DNA of 64,000 bases from Actinomycetota bacterium (GCA_009377815.1 WHTI01000002.1:1-64000), one strand, 5' to 3'; positions 26,964-36,204 are shown, counted from the stretch's first letter. Numbers and translations are program-made. Notes: generated by a model from the sequence alone, not told the origin.

Positions 26964-27296
26964 ATGAAGGTTCGCTTTTCCATGTCGGTTGGCGATCTTT
27001 CCGGCTACTCCCTGAACAACTTGTACCGACAAGCTGGGATGCCGGAGGGCGCGGTGGCTGAGGAGTCCTCCCCAATCTGGATGTACAAGGAAGTCGAGAT
27101 GGATGCGGTGCCTCGGGAATTCGAGGAGGTGGATATCGGGTTGATGGTCGACTTGCGCGAGGTCCACTCCGTCGTCTGGAATCTGGATGGCTCTGTCGCT
27201 GTAACCCTGAACGACTTCGATACAGATGAGATTGGGACGGAAGAGGAAGGCTTCACTCAGCTACTAGATTCAGGTTGGAAGATCGAGATTGAATAG
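26964..27296 (+). CDS. Hypothetical protein
   Basis: 110-aa ORF immediately after HEPN, same strand; no family recognised. Confidence 0.6.
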   Translation: MKVRFSMSVGDLSGYSLNNLYRQAGMPEGAVAEESSPIWMYKEVEMDAVPREFEEVDIGLMVDLREVHSVVWNLDGSVAVTLNDFDTDEIGTEEEGFTQLLDSGWKIEIE

Positions 27297-27364
27297 GGCG
27301 AGCAGCGGAGCGACATGGAGGATGAAGGTCTAAGTCAGGAATAGGACGGGTGGCGCATTGGGGC

Positions 27365-28093
27365 TCACCGATCGACAAGGCAATGCTCCAGTTCCGCTTC
27401 CCATTCCTCAAGTTCATGTGAGTTGACCACTTTGCGGAGCTCCGCTCGTGTCGGCAGCCGTTTGTCGGGGGCCGCGTCAAGAAGTATGCGCAGATAGCCC
27501 GGCGTCGTGGTTCCTGCACACTCCACGAATAGTTGCACCAAGGGCTTCAGAAAGCCGACGAGACTCCCGACGATAAGCTCGTTTCTCCGGCGCACATATG
27601 TCTGTCCCATCCCCGTGAGTACGTAGCCGAAGAGTTTGGAGTGCCTGGCTTCTCCCGTGCTGCTTGTTGAGCGGAGCACAGCTTTCTCCACTTGTTGGAA
27701 TGATTTGTGGGGATCGAGTGCAGGCCGTCGCGGCGTAAGCACCCCATCCATGTACAGATATCTACCTTCGGTAGCGAAGTCATTTAGGGCGATCAGCAGA
27801 GTGGTCAGGATGGGATCCTTCTCAAGAAGTTCTCTGCCCACAGCCGCGGAACTCTTCATCGGCCGAAGGGTAACCTCGGAGAGCTTGAGCAGGTCATGAG
27901 TCCGGAGTTCTTGCTTGTCAGGAAGCACGCCTTGAAACCTTAAGGACTCGAGGATTATGACCAACTTCAAGAGTCTCTCGAGGCCACTTGCAACAAGCCC
28001 GAATGCCAACGGGTAGAAACTGGTTCCTTTGTCCAATGCGTTCAGGGCCTGTAACCCCTCCACCAGATAGAAGGCAGCCGTCTTCTCCTCCAT
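27365..28093 (-). CDS. HEPN-like hypothetical protein
   Basis: ALDKGTSFYPLAFGLVASGLERLLKLVIILESLRF...RTHDLLKLSE...ALNDFATEGRYLYMDGV resembles HEPN-type helices; start codon uncertain (ORF extends to 28273). Confidence 0.45.
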   Translation of the reverse strand: MEEKTAAFYLVEGLQALNALDKGTSFYPLAFGLVASGLERLLKLVIILESLRFQGVLPDKQELRTHDLLKLSEVTLRPMKSSAAVGRELLEKDPILTTLLIALNDFATEGRYLYMDGVLTPRRPALDPHKSFQQVEKAVLRSTSSTGEARHSKLFGYVLTGMGQTYVRRRNELIVGSLVGFLKPLVQLFVECAGTTTPGYLRILLDAAPDKRLPTRAELRKVVNSHELEEWEAELEHCLVDR

Positions 28094-28360
28094 TGCCAAG
28101 CTTCGGCATTGTGAAGACGTGAGTGGCGCCCGTGACCCGGCTTCTGGCATCCATCTTCCCTGGTCGGTGGCCCTAGACGCTAACTTTCTAGGAGCTGAAA
28201 TTATGTCAACTGCCGAGTTGTTTTGCTTGCAGGAATCATGTCGACCAATAGTCGATGGCCGGCCGCATCCCATTGATAGTCGGATTCTCTAGGTTCCCAC
28301 ACACCCCGTGAGGGCATCAGTCGGCCACGCCCTAAAGACCTCCCAGATCGGGTTCGGTGC

Positions 28361-29401
28361 CTATGCGCCTGCTCCGTTACTTCGATTCCCATGACCGGCC
28401 GATGAGAACAGGTCCAACGCGATCGGGATCTGATTCAAAGAGGCTGGTCGGATCAGGGGCAATTTGACTCCGGCTCTCCGGTACTGGTCGACCCTTGCTT
28501 TCACATCTCGTGGCGCCCCGCTTGCCGTGAGTCCCTCAACGAATCGGTCAGGGATGGCCTTTACGAGTGCAGCTTCCCCCCCCGTTTCATAGGCAGCTTC
28601 CAGCCGAGAAATATCGTCCTCCGTTATGGTGGGCTCGCCGACTCGCATTCTTGGCCGAACGACGAAAGGAAGTTGAACTGGGTTGAAGTTAGTGGCAATC
28701 TCCCACCTGATTGCATCAAATGCAGCGTCCTTGTCTTCTGAGATTGAGCAGTTCACCAGCTGAGCGACTTCGAACTCATCCCAATCGCGTCCGTTCCTCG
28801 TTACGGCTTGACGGAGAATCGAGATTGCATTTGCCGAATACTCAGGTGAGGAGATTGAAGTCAGAACGACTCCATCGCCTATCGCCGCTGCAAGTTCAAG
28901 GCCGGTTCGACTGATGGCGGGAATCAGGATCTTCGCTTCCTTGAACCGAGGCTCATAGCCAAGCCCGACCTTGTTGAGTTTGACGAACTGGCCGTCGTAG
29001 GTCACTTCTTCCCCTGTCAGAAGAAGCCGAATAGTCTCCACCCATTCCGTGAGTGTTCCTGGTGGGTCAAGATGGGGGAGCGAGTGTTTGACTGCGTGAG
29101 ATCTGGTGCAGGCGCCCACCGCGACGATTGTCCTTCCGTTGCTGATTTCGTTGAGACTCGCAATGGTTTGGGCCATCACAATCGGGCTCCTGAGACGGGC
29201 GATCATGGTGCACCCGAGTTGCATTCGGTTTGTAGAAAGGGCAAACGCCGTCATGGAGGTGGGGGCGTCTCGGAGAAGCTCGATCGTCTCGGAAAAGAAG
29301 CCGACCTCATACCCCAATCCGTCGGCTCTCGACATGTACTCGGCCATCTGTCTCGCTCCAAGTGTCCCGTCGTAGCCAGTGGCAAACCCAGTCCGCTCCA
29401 C
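28361..29401 (-). CDS. LLM-class flavin/F420-dependent oxidoreductase
   Basis: MAEYMSRADGLGYEVGFFSET, QLGCTMIARLRSPIVMAQTIASLNEISNGRTIVAVGAC; start set at GTG after AAAGGAG. Confidence 0.85.
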   Translation of the reverse strand: MERTGFATGYDGTLGARQMAEYMSRADGLGYEVGFFSETIELLRDAPTSMTAFALSTNRMQLGCTMIARLRSPIVMAQTIASLNEISNGRTIVAVGACTRSHAVKHSLPHLDPPGTLTEWVETIRLLLTGEEVTYDGQFVKLNKVGLGYEPRFKEAKILIPAISRTGLELAAAIGDGVVLTSISSPEYSANAISILRQAVTRNGRDWDEFEVAQLVNCSISEDKDAAFDAIRWEIATNFNPVQLPFVVRPRMRVGEPTITEDDISRLEAAYETGGEAALVKAIPDRFVEGLTASGAPRDVKARVDQYRRAGVKLPLIRPASLNQIPIALDLFSSAGHGNRSNGAGA

Positions 29402-29436
29402 ATTGCTCCTTTCATCCGCGTTCACGGATCCCCCCT

Positions 29437-29466
29437 TTGGCATCGGGGCCCTTGGCATCGGGGCCT
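29437..29466. repeat. 15-bp tandem repeat x2 (TTGGCATCGGGGCCC / TTGGCATCGGGGCCT)
   Basis: Read directly from sequence. Confidence 0.9.
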
Positions 29467-29502
29467 ATTAATAGTAATCATTAGACTATGATGGAGGAAA
29501 GG

Positions 29503-30246
29503 GTGGCGTTCGTAACAGGTTCCGGCTCCGGACTGGGTCGCGCCGTAGGAAACCGACTTGTCTCGGATGGGTGGAAGGTCGTCGGTTTCGACCTTCATGA
29601 TGACGGACCTTGGGAACTCTCCTTCCAGGGAGATGTACGCGATGCCAATGCGGTCTCAGCCGCATTGGATACCGTCAACGAGAGATTATCGACGCCGATA
29701 GGAGTTGCTCTATGCGCCGGGGTGTTCCAGCCAATGGTCGGGCCGCTTCATCAGCTGGACTTCGAAACATGGGAGAAGACAATCTCAGTCAATCTCATGG
29801 GAGCGGTCACTGTTGCGGGGTGCTGTCTTCAACGCATGGCGAAGGGAGCACTCGTATTTGTCGGATCCGCCGTTGGTAAGCATCCACAGGCCGGAGCTTC
29901 GGCATATGGCGTCTCGAAGGCGGGTGTGTCCGCGCTTTCACGCTCGATCGCAATTGAGTACGCGGGGCGGGGTATCCGTTCGAATGTCGTGAGTCCAGGC
30001 TGGATGGACACCCCCATGGCTCAGGCGATAACCGGGGATGATAGGAGGCGGAAACGGGTTGAGGACCGTATCCCTCTTGGACATATCGCGGCTCCGGAAG
30101 AGGTTGCGAGCATCATCGCGTTTCTCTTGTCTGACAACGCCGCCCAGGTGACGGGGCAGGACTTGACCGTTGATGGAGGAGAGGGTCTGGGCTCCTTCAC
30201 CTCTTCTGATGACGTAAGACGAATGTGGGGGTGGGCAGCGAAGTGA
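29503..30246 (+). CDS. SDR family oxidoreductase
   Basis: VAFVTGSGSGLGRAVGNRL, GASAYGVSKAGVSALSRSIAIEYAGRGIRSNVVSPGW; GTG start after GGAGG (ORF extends to 29488). Confidence 0.88.
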   Translation: MAFVTGSGSGLGRAVGNRLVSDGWKVVGFDLHDDGPWELSFQGDVRDANAVSAALDTVNERLSTPIGVALCAGVFQPMVGPLHQLDFETWEKTISVNLMGAVTVAGCCLQRMAKGALVFVGSAVGKHPQAGASAYGVSKAGVSALSRSIAIEYAGRGIRSNVVSPGWMDTPMAQAITGDDRRRKRVEDRIPLGHIAAPEEVASIIAFLLSDNAAQVTGQDLTVDGGEGLGSFTSSDDVRRMWGWAAK

Positions 30247-30308
30247 AGTCACGTCGTCTCGCTCCAAGTTGAACGCACGTACCGAGGTTCGTTGCGAGGG
30301 GAGAGTGG

Positions 30309-31337
30309 ATGAAGTTTGTTGAGGTATCTCCTGGAGTGGCCCAAGTTCGTTCGGGCCCCCTTCCAGAGCTTAGGGAAGGAGAGGGAAGGGTTCGTGTACT
30401 TGCTTGCGGGTTGTGCGGTACCGATGTGCACCTTTTCAAGGGGATGCAACTTCCACCGAACGCGACGTACCCGGTACGCCCCGGACACGAAGTAGCTGGG
30501 ATCCTCATCGAGGCGCGCGGCACGACCAGTATTGAATTGGGAAGCCTCGTAGTGCTCCACATCTTCGAGGTGTGTCAGGAGTGTGATGCTTGCCTCAGCT
30601 CGAACGAACAGAGGTGCGAGAGTCAGCGAATTTTAGGGATTCACGCTCCCGGAGGGATGGCGGACAGCGTGACCTGGCCGCTTTCTCGAATGGTCGCGGT
30701 TGGTGACATCGACCCTCTTTCAGCAGCTCTGCTGCCCGACGCTGCAGCAACGGCACACCACGCTCTTCGTCTGGCTGATCCCGGAGACGGACCGCTCTGC
30801 GTTATCGGCGCAGGTGGCGTGGGATCAAACGTCCTAAGGCTTTCAACGATCCTGTATCCCGAGGCAGTGTTGGTTGCGATTGTGAGGCGCCCGGAGAGTG
30901 CTCTGGCGCTTGAGAACCTCGCCAAGACGGTGATTGGTCTCGAGGGGTCGGCAAAGCAAGTCAAGAAGGTAGTTGGAGAATGTGCGGCGGTAGTCGATTT
31001 CAGCGGCAGTGCTTTGGCTGCGGCCGAGGGGGTCAGGATGCTGAAGAGAGGGGGGCGCTTGATCTTGGGCTCGGTGTCCGAAGAGCCGTTGGATATCAGG
31101 ATGCCAGTGGTTGGGGTGGTTTCGAGAGAGCTCGACATCATGGGCTGCTATGGATCGACTATGAAGGATCTTCGAACCGTCTGCTCTCTGGCTGAATCAG
31201 GATCTTTCGATGTCGGTTCCTCAGTATCGTCGGTGATCGATCTTGCCTCCGTCCCTAATGTTCTGAGGGCCCACGCGGAAGGCTCAGCAGCTGGAGGTCG
31301 GGCTGTGATCGTTCCTGATCAGGTATCATCAGTGTAA
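30309..31337 (+). CDS. Zinc-type alcohol dehydrogenase (MDR family)
   Basis: ACGLCGTDVHLFKG, VRPGHEVAGIL, CQECDACLSSNEQRCESQ, CVIGAGGVGSNVLRL. Confidence 0.9.
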   Translation: MKFVEVSPGVAQVRSGPLPELREGEGRVRVLACGLCGTDVHLFKGMQLPPNATYPVRPGHEVAGILIEARGTTSIELGSLVVLHIFEVCQECDACLSSNEQRCESQRILGIHAPGGMADSVTWPLSRMVAVGDIDPLSAALLPDAAATAHHALRLADPGDGPLCVIGAGGVGSNVLRLSTILYPEAVLVAIVRRPESALALENLAKTVIGLEGSAKQVKKVVGECAAVVDFSGSALAAAEGVRMLKRGGRLILGSVSEEPLDIRMPVVGVVSRELDIMGCYGSTMKDLRTVCSLAESGSFDVGSSVSSVIDLASVPNVLRAHAEGSAAGGRAVIVPDQVSSV

Positions 31338-31365
31338 TCAATCCCCCCGAAGCCGGAGGACCTCA

Positions 31366-32151
31366 ATGGGCGAGCACATCCTGTACATGGTGGACCGCAG
31401 TGTCGCCACAATCACGATCAATCGTCCGAGGGCATACAACGCCTTCAATAGCGAGACATTGTCGAAGATGACAGAAGCATTTCACGCTGCTGGAGGCGAC
31501 CGGAACGTCGGAGTTATTGTCCTCACGGGGGCGGGGGACAAGGCATTCTGCGCGGGGGGGGACGTCAACTGGGAGAAGGAAGGCGGCCTGGTTGACGGAC
31601 AGGCCGAACATGAGATGAAGGTGCTGTATGAATCGATGAGAGCCACCCTCAAGCCCGTAATCGCTCGGATCAATGGTTACTGTATCGGCGGCGGTCACCA
31701 CCTAGCTTACTTCTGCGACCTATCGATAGCTGCGGACCACGCGATCTTTGGTCAAAACGGTCCGCGCGTCGCAAGCCCCGCTCAGGGTTGGCTCGTCTCC
31801 TACCTTGTGAGAGTGGTGGGGGCGAAGCGCGCGAGGGAAATGTGGATGCTTTGCAGACGCTATCCAGCCGCCAAGGCTCTCGAATGGGGACTTGTTAACG
31901 CGGTCGTTTCGCCGGAGGAACTCGATGCGGAGGTGAGAAAGTGGTGCGATGAAATTCTGGCGCTTAGCCCTACGGCGCTGAAGGTGCTGAAGCGGTCCTT
32001 TGACGAGGAGTATTCGTCACTAAGGGAAGCCCAGGACAATCACGACTTCCTTGATGAGATCAATCCGGATTTCTACAAAGACGGCGAGCAGCAGGAAGGT
32101 GCTGCGGCATTTCTCGAGAAGAGGATTCCTGATTTCTCCCGTTGGCGGTGA
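31366..32151 (+). CDS. Crotonase; BadI/MenB-like (ring-cleaving 2-ketocyclohexanecarboxyl-CoA hydrolase-like)
   Basis: VATITINRPRAYNAFNSETL, GAGDKAFCAGGDVNWEKEGG, PVIARINGYCIGGGHHLAYFCDLSIAADHAIFGQNGPRVASPAQGWLVSYLVRVVGAKRAREMWMLCRRY. Confidence 0.8.
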   Translation: MGEHILYMVDRSVATITINRPRAYNAFNSETLSKMTEAFHAAGGDRNVGVIVLTGAGDKAFCAGGDVNWEKEGGLVDGQAEHEMKVLYESMRATLKPVIARINGYCIGGGHHLAYFCDLSIAADHAIFGQNGPRVASPAQGWLVSYLVRVVGAKRAREMWMLCRRYPAAKALEWGLVNAVVSPEELDAEVRKWCDEILALSPTALKVLKRSFDEEYSSLREAQDNHDFLDEINPDFYKDGEQQEGAAAFLEKRIPDFSRWR

Positions 32152-32324
32152 GAAAGCTGTACGTGGCATGATGGCAGCATTCTTGGATCTTGCGTTTCGT
32201 CGGTGCTCCCTGTCCTCTGACTTCTTGCAAGCCGCGTCGCTGATCAACCGCGGGGTCTTAAACCCCTCCGCGCCGCTCGCTGCGCGTGTCATAGCCAACT
32301 GGTAGTTGACGTTCAACCTCAGTC

Positions 32325-33509
32325 TTGCTAAATTTTCGCTTGAGTATAATGAGTATAAGGATGCCAATGAACATAGAGGTGAGCGAAGAGCAGATCGCCT
32401 TTCGCAAGAGCGTTAGGGATTTTGCCGAACAAGAGATTGCCCCGTTCTCAGCCGAGTGGGACCGGAGCGAGCAGATGGATCGCTCAATCGTGAAGAAGCT
32501 GGCGAGCGTAGGTCTTCTTGGCGGCACTCTCCCTGAATGCTACGGCGGTATGGGCATGGATAACATGTCCTATTGCCTCATGATTGAGGAACTAGGTCGG
32601 GCAGACTCCTCCGTTCGTGGTGTTGTCTCAGTGAACGTAGGGCTTGTCGGGAAGACAATACTCAGATGGGGAACGGAGAGTCAGAAGGAGCAGTGGTTGC
32701 CGAGCCTTTGCTCGGGTGATGGGATCGGATGCTACGGGTTGACGGAACCGGATGCTGGATCTGATGCTGCGGCTCTACGAACTAGAGCAGAGAGGGTCGG
32801 GGGAGACTGGAGACTCAATGGGTCCAAGATGTTCATCACAAACGGAACATGGGCTTCATTTGCGCTGATCTTTGCGCGCACCGGCTCTGAAGAGATTTCC
32901 GCGTTTCTCGTGCCTACCGAATCTCCTGGGTTCTCTGCCAGGCCGATTATGGGCAAACTTGGTCTGCGAGCAGCCGATACGGCTGAATTAACGCTTTCGG
33001 ATGTATTGGTTGCGGACGAGAACAGGCTGGGAGAAGTAGGTGAGGGTCTCCGAGTGGCCATGTCCGCGCTAGATAACGGAAGGATGTCACTCTCCGCGGG
33101 CTGCGTCGGTCTAGGGCAAGCTTGCCTTGAGGCTAGCCTCTCCTATGCTGGCGAAAGAAGGGCTTTCGGGAAACCCATCGCTGGATTCCAACTGATCCAG
33201 GAGTTGATAGCTGAGATGGCGATGGATATCGATGCATCGCGATTGCTCACTTGGCGGGTGGCCGCACTTGCGGATGAGGGGAAGCCCCACAAACTCGAAT
33301 CGTCATTTGCCAAACTGTTTGCCAGCGAGGCTGCAGTGAAGGCGTCCAATAACGCGCTGCAGATCTACGGCGGCTACGGGTACATAGATGAGTACCCAGT
33401 GGGACGGTTGATGCGAGACGCAAGAGTCACCACCCTTTATGAGGGGACGAGCCAGATGCAGAAGCTGATAATCGGCAGAGCCTTGACGGGCCAGTCCGCA
33501 TTCTCTTAG
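32325..33509 (+). CDS. Acyl-CoA dehydrogenase
   Basis: YGLTEPDAGSDAAALRTRAE, WRLNGSKMFITNG, RRAFGKPIAGFQLIQELIAEM, QIYGGYGYIDEYPVGRLMRDARVTTLYEGTSQMQKLIIGRAL; start codon uncertain. Confidence 0.93.
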   Translation: MLNFRLSIMSIRMPMNIEVSEEQIAFRKSVRDFAEQEIAPFSAEWDRSEQMDRSIVKKLASVGLLGGTLPECYGGMGMDNMSYCLMIEELGRADSSVRGVVSVNVGLVGKTILRWGTESQKEQWLPSLCSGDGIGCYGLTEPDAGSDAAALRTRAERVGGDWRLNGSKMFITNGTWASFALIFARTGSEEISAFLVPTESPGFSARPIMGKLGLRAADTAELTLSDVLVADENRLGEVGEGLRVAMSALDNGRMSLSAGCVGLGQACLEASLSYAGERRAFGKPIAGFQLIQELIAEMAMDIDASRLLTWRVAALADEGKPHKLESSFAKLFASEAAVKASNNALQIYGGYGYIDEYPVGRLMRDARVTTLYEGTSQMQKLIIGRALTGQSAFS

Positions 33510-33541
33510 CCAGCCAAGTGTCATCCGCAGATCCCTCGAGT

Positions 33542-34714
33542 TCACGCGAGCTCGAGGATTACCACGCTTGCTACCGCTCCAGGTCCGCCGAGGGTATGGG
33601 CGAGTCCACGTTCGGCGCTGGTGACCTGATGACCTAGTGCGCGACCTTGAAGCTGCATCGTGACCTCAAAGATCATCCGACAGCCGGTTGCTCCCACAGG
33701 ATGTCCGAAGCTCTTCAAGCCGCCGGAGGGGTTCACGGGCAACTCTCCATCAGATGCAGTGAGGCCACCCTTCACGAGGTCCACAGCAGTTCCACTTTCG
33801 CACAACTGAAGGTCTTGCATGTTGAGCAGTTCAGTAATGGTGAAGCAATCGTGACATTCCAGGAAGTCGATCTCTTTGCGTGGATCAGAGATACCCGCCG
33901 TACGGTATGCGCGCTTGGCCGCTTCAACTGTTGCGGGGAAACCCAGATAGGTCGATGCTTGATCGAACTGTGGGTAGGCTGTCGCTGTAACGGTCTCACA
34001 CGCACTTACCAGTACTCCAGGGTGTGGAGAATGCAGTCTCTTAGCAGCAGCCGCGCTGGCGAGCACGATGGCAGAGGCACCATCCGATGTTGGGCAACAG
34101 TCGAATCGACGTAGAGGCGAGGAGATGCTGGGTGCTTGCATCGCCTCATCCATGGAAATCTCCCGTCTGAAATGCGCTTTTGGATGCCTCGCTCCGTTCT
34201 TGTGGTTCTTCACCGCGACGCGCGCAAGGTCTTCCTCGCTCCATCCCCATACGTGGAAGGCGCGTGTTGCAGCCAGAGCGAATAGCCCGGGGGACGAAGG
34301 ACGCATCCTTGCTGGATCCATCGGAATGATCGGAGGCAGTCCCGTCGCAGGATTGTCGGATAACTTCTCTACCCCACATACCAGGACCAGATCGTATGCT
34401 CCTGCGGCGATTGCGAAACATGCGTTTCGGAAGGCATCCATTCCAGACGCGCAGTAGTTCTCTACGCGCGTGATCGGGATCTGGTGAATACCAAGGGCGT
34501 CCGCCATGGAGGCCCCCCCCACTCCGGAGGTGGAATAGTAATTGCCGATCCACGCCGCCTCAATGTCTTTCCGATCCACTCCAGCATCGTTTAGGGCTTC
34601 GGCTGCCGCTTCTCGGAGAAGGTCGGCCGGGCCTAATCTCCAGCGTTCACCGAACGTAGTGCATCCAACTCCGGCAACGGCAACCCGCCCATTTACCCAC
34701 GCCCTAGCGCTCAC
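33542..34714 (-). CDS. Thiolase (SCP2/acetyl-CoA acetyltransferase-like)
   Basis: VAGVGCTTFGERW, VENYCASGMDAFRNACFAIAAGAYDLVLVCGVEKLSD, NPSGGLKSFGHPVGATGCRM. Confidence 0.9.
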   Translation of the reverse strand: MSARAWVNGRVAVAGVGCTTFGERWRLGPADLLREAAAEALNDAGVDRKDIEAAWIGNYYSTSGVGGASMADALGIHQIPITRVENYCASGMDAFRNACFAIAAGAYDLVLVCGVEKLSDNPATGLPPIIPMDPARMRPSSPGLFALAATRAFHVWGWSEEDLARVAVKNHKNGARHPKAHFRREISMDEAMQAPSISSPLRRFDCCPTSDGASAIVLASAAAAKRLHSPHPGVLVSACETVTATAYPQFDQASTYLGFPATVEAAKRAYRTAGISDPRKEIDFLECHDCFTITELLNMQDLQLCESGTAVDLVKGGLTASDGELPVNPSGGLKSFGHPVGATGCRMIFEVTMQLQGRALGHQVTSAERGLAHTLGGPGAVASVVILELA

Positions 34715-36116
34715 GGCTGTGCTTTTCCTGCTCTTGAATTGTGGGGGATTCAGAAGAACTCAGTATTTCGGATTTCCACACGTAAGGCGTTTCCGAGGTA
34801 TTTCTCGACGCCTTTCGAAGCACCAACCGCACCTTTGCCCCCACATACGCCACTCCGTCGTTGACTACGGACGTGAACATTCGTGTGCCGTCTTCAAGAT
34901 CGATAACGCATCGGGCGGTTCCTGTATCGTCGTAGGTGCCATCCTCGATGTGATCTTGTGTGAAGGTGTAGACGGTTCCGGCGTCGCCGCTCCGCTTGTG
35001 GATGATCTCTTCGCTCCCACATCTGACACAGAGCGTGGATGGTGGATAGCTCCTCTTGTGGCACTGCGCGCACTCACCGCTGGTGCGTCTGAGTATCGCC
35101 TTAGAGTCTCTCCAGTATTGAAGTGCATTGAAGTCTGAGGATGATCTCGCCGCGGAGCTAGGACGCGAAGATCGAGTTGGAGCCCCAGAAAGACTTGATG
35201 CTTCGAGTTGCTGGGCCAACCGCGGGCCAGGGAATGGTGCTTCCATGATGATTGCGACCGCGCTGACCCCGTCTCCGACAGTTGTCAGAAGAAGATGCCC
35301 CCCTTCAGTGCCTTTCTCAAGAAGCCCAATGAGCCTGAGAAGTGGCGTAACCGTCCCCGCTTGGAGCAGCTCAGTGTGAGATTCCAGATAGACCTGATCT
35401 CGAAGCAGAGACAGAGCGCGGCCCGCCTTGAGGCAGGCCGTTGGTGAGGCGTTCCCGAGTGAGAAGAGCTCTATGTCGTCCACGTTGGTTCCCGTCTCGG
35501 CGACGACTTGCCGACAGAACTCCTGAAGGGACCCATCAAGAGCTGATTCGAGTTCAACCCGCGAATACCATTGCGGATCCGCAACTCCTTGATGATTCGA
35601 GCTCGCGGGACTTACTTCCGACCATGAACGGGCGGCCTCGATCCTGGCGTAGCCCTGGTGGTCAAGGAGGATTGCCACCCCGATTGCAGAGTTTCCTCCC
35701 GGGGAGGATGCCGATGCTCTCCCATCATGACTAGCAATCAGGAGTCCCTGAGATGTAGGCTGCCGGCTCATCATGAGGGCTGCTGCCTCAATAGCCTGGT
35801 GGGGGGCTCGCGCCGAAGGCACTATATGTAGGACGCTCACTCCTTGGTCCAAGTCGAGGGCGTCGATGATCACACCTAATGAGGATGGTTGGTGAGACTG
35901 GCCCTCCAGAACAAGGATGAGTACTTGGATCTTCGGCGGACTATCCAGCCCGTTGAGGCAACGACGGGCAGCCTCCACCCCCAGCGTCAGAGCATCCTCA
36001 TCCTCATCGCAAGACGCGAGAGCCCCTTTGGTTTGCTGTCCAGATTGGTTGACTTGAGGTGAATCGGATCGACCACAAGGAAGATAAAGTCCTATACTCC
36101 TGATTTTGGTGACCAA
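34704..36116 (-). CDS. HMG-CoA synthase/thiolase-fold protein fused to DUF35 OB-fold zinc ribbon
   Basis: N-terminal MVTKIRSIGLYLPCGR; C-terminal CAQCHKRSYPPSTLCVRCGSEEIIHKRSGDAGTVYTFTQDHIEDGTYDDTGTARCVIDLEDGTRMFT. Confidence 0.75.
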   Translation of the reverse strand: MVTKIRSIGLYLPCGRSDSPQVNQSGQQTKGALASCDEDEDALTLGVEAARRCLNGLDSPPKIQVLILVLEGQSHQPSSLGVIIDALDLDQGVSVLHIVPSARAPHQAIEAAALMMSRQPTSQGLLIASHDGRASASSPGGNSAIGVAILLDHQGYARIEAARSWSEVSPASSNHQGVADPQWYSRVELESALDGSLQEFCRQVVAETGTNVDDIELFSLGNASPTACLKAGRALSLLRDQVYLESHTELLQAGTVTPLLRLIGLLEKGTEGGHLLLTTVGDGVSAVAIIMEAPFPGPRLAQQLEASSLSGAPTRSSRPSSAARSSSDFNALQYWRDSKAILRRTSGECAQCHKRSYPPSTLCVRCGSEEIIHKRSGDAGTVYTFTQDHIEDGTYDDTGTARCVIDLEDGTRMFTSVVNDGVAYVGAKVRLVLRKASRNTSETPYVWKSEILSSSESPTIQEQEKHSRER

Positions 36117-36117
36117 A
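36105..36117. promoter_or_regulatory. putative GntR/FadR-type operator TTTGGT-G-ACCAAA
   Basis: Perfect 6+6 inverted repeat in the region between the divergent HMGCS-DUF35 and GntR genes. Confidence 0.45.
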
Positions 36118-36204
36118 CCGCGTTACCTCCGTTTGTCGTGTCAGGTCAGAAAGGGAAGCAGGCCTAGTGTCTGGGACGCCTCCAGATTTCGAATCGAAGA
36201 GGGG

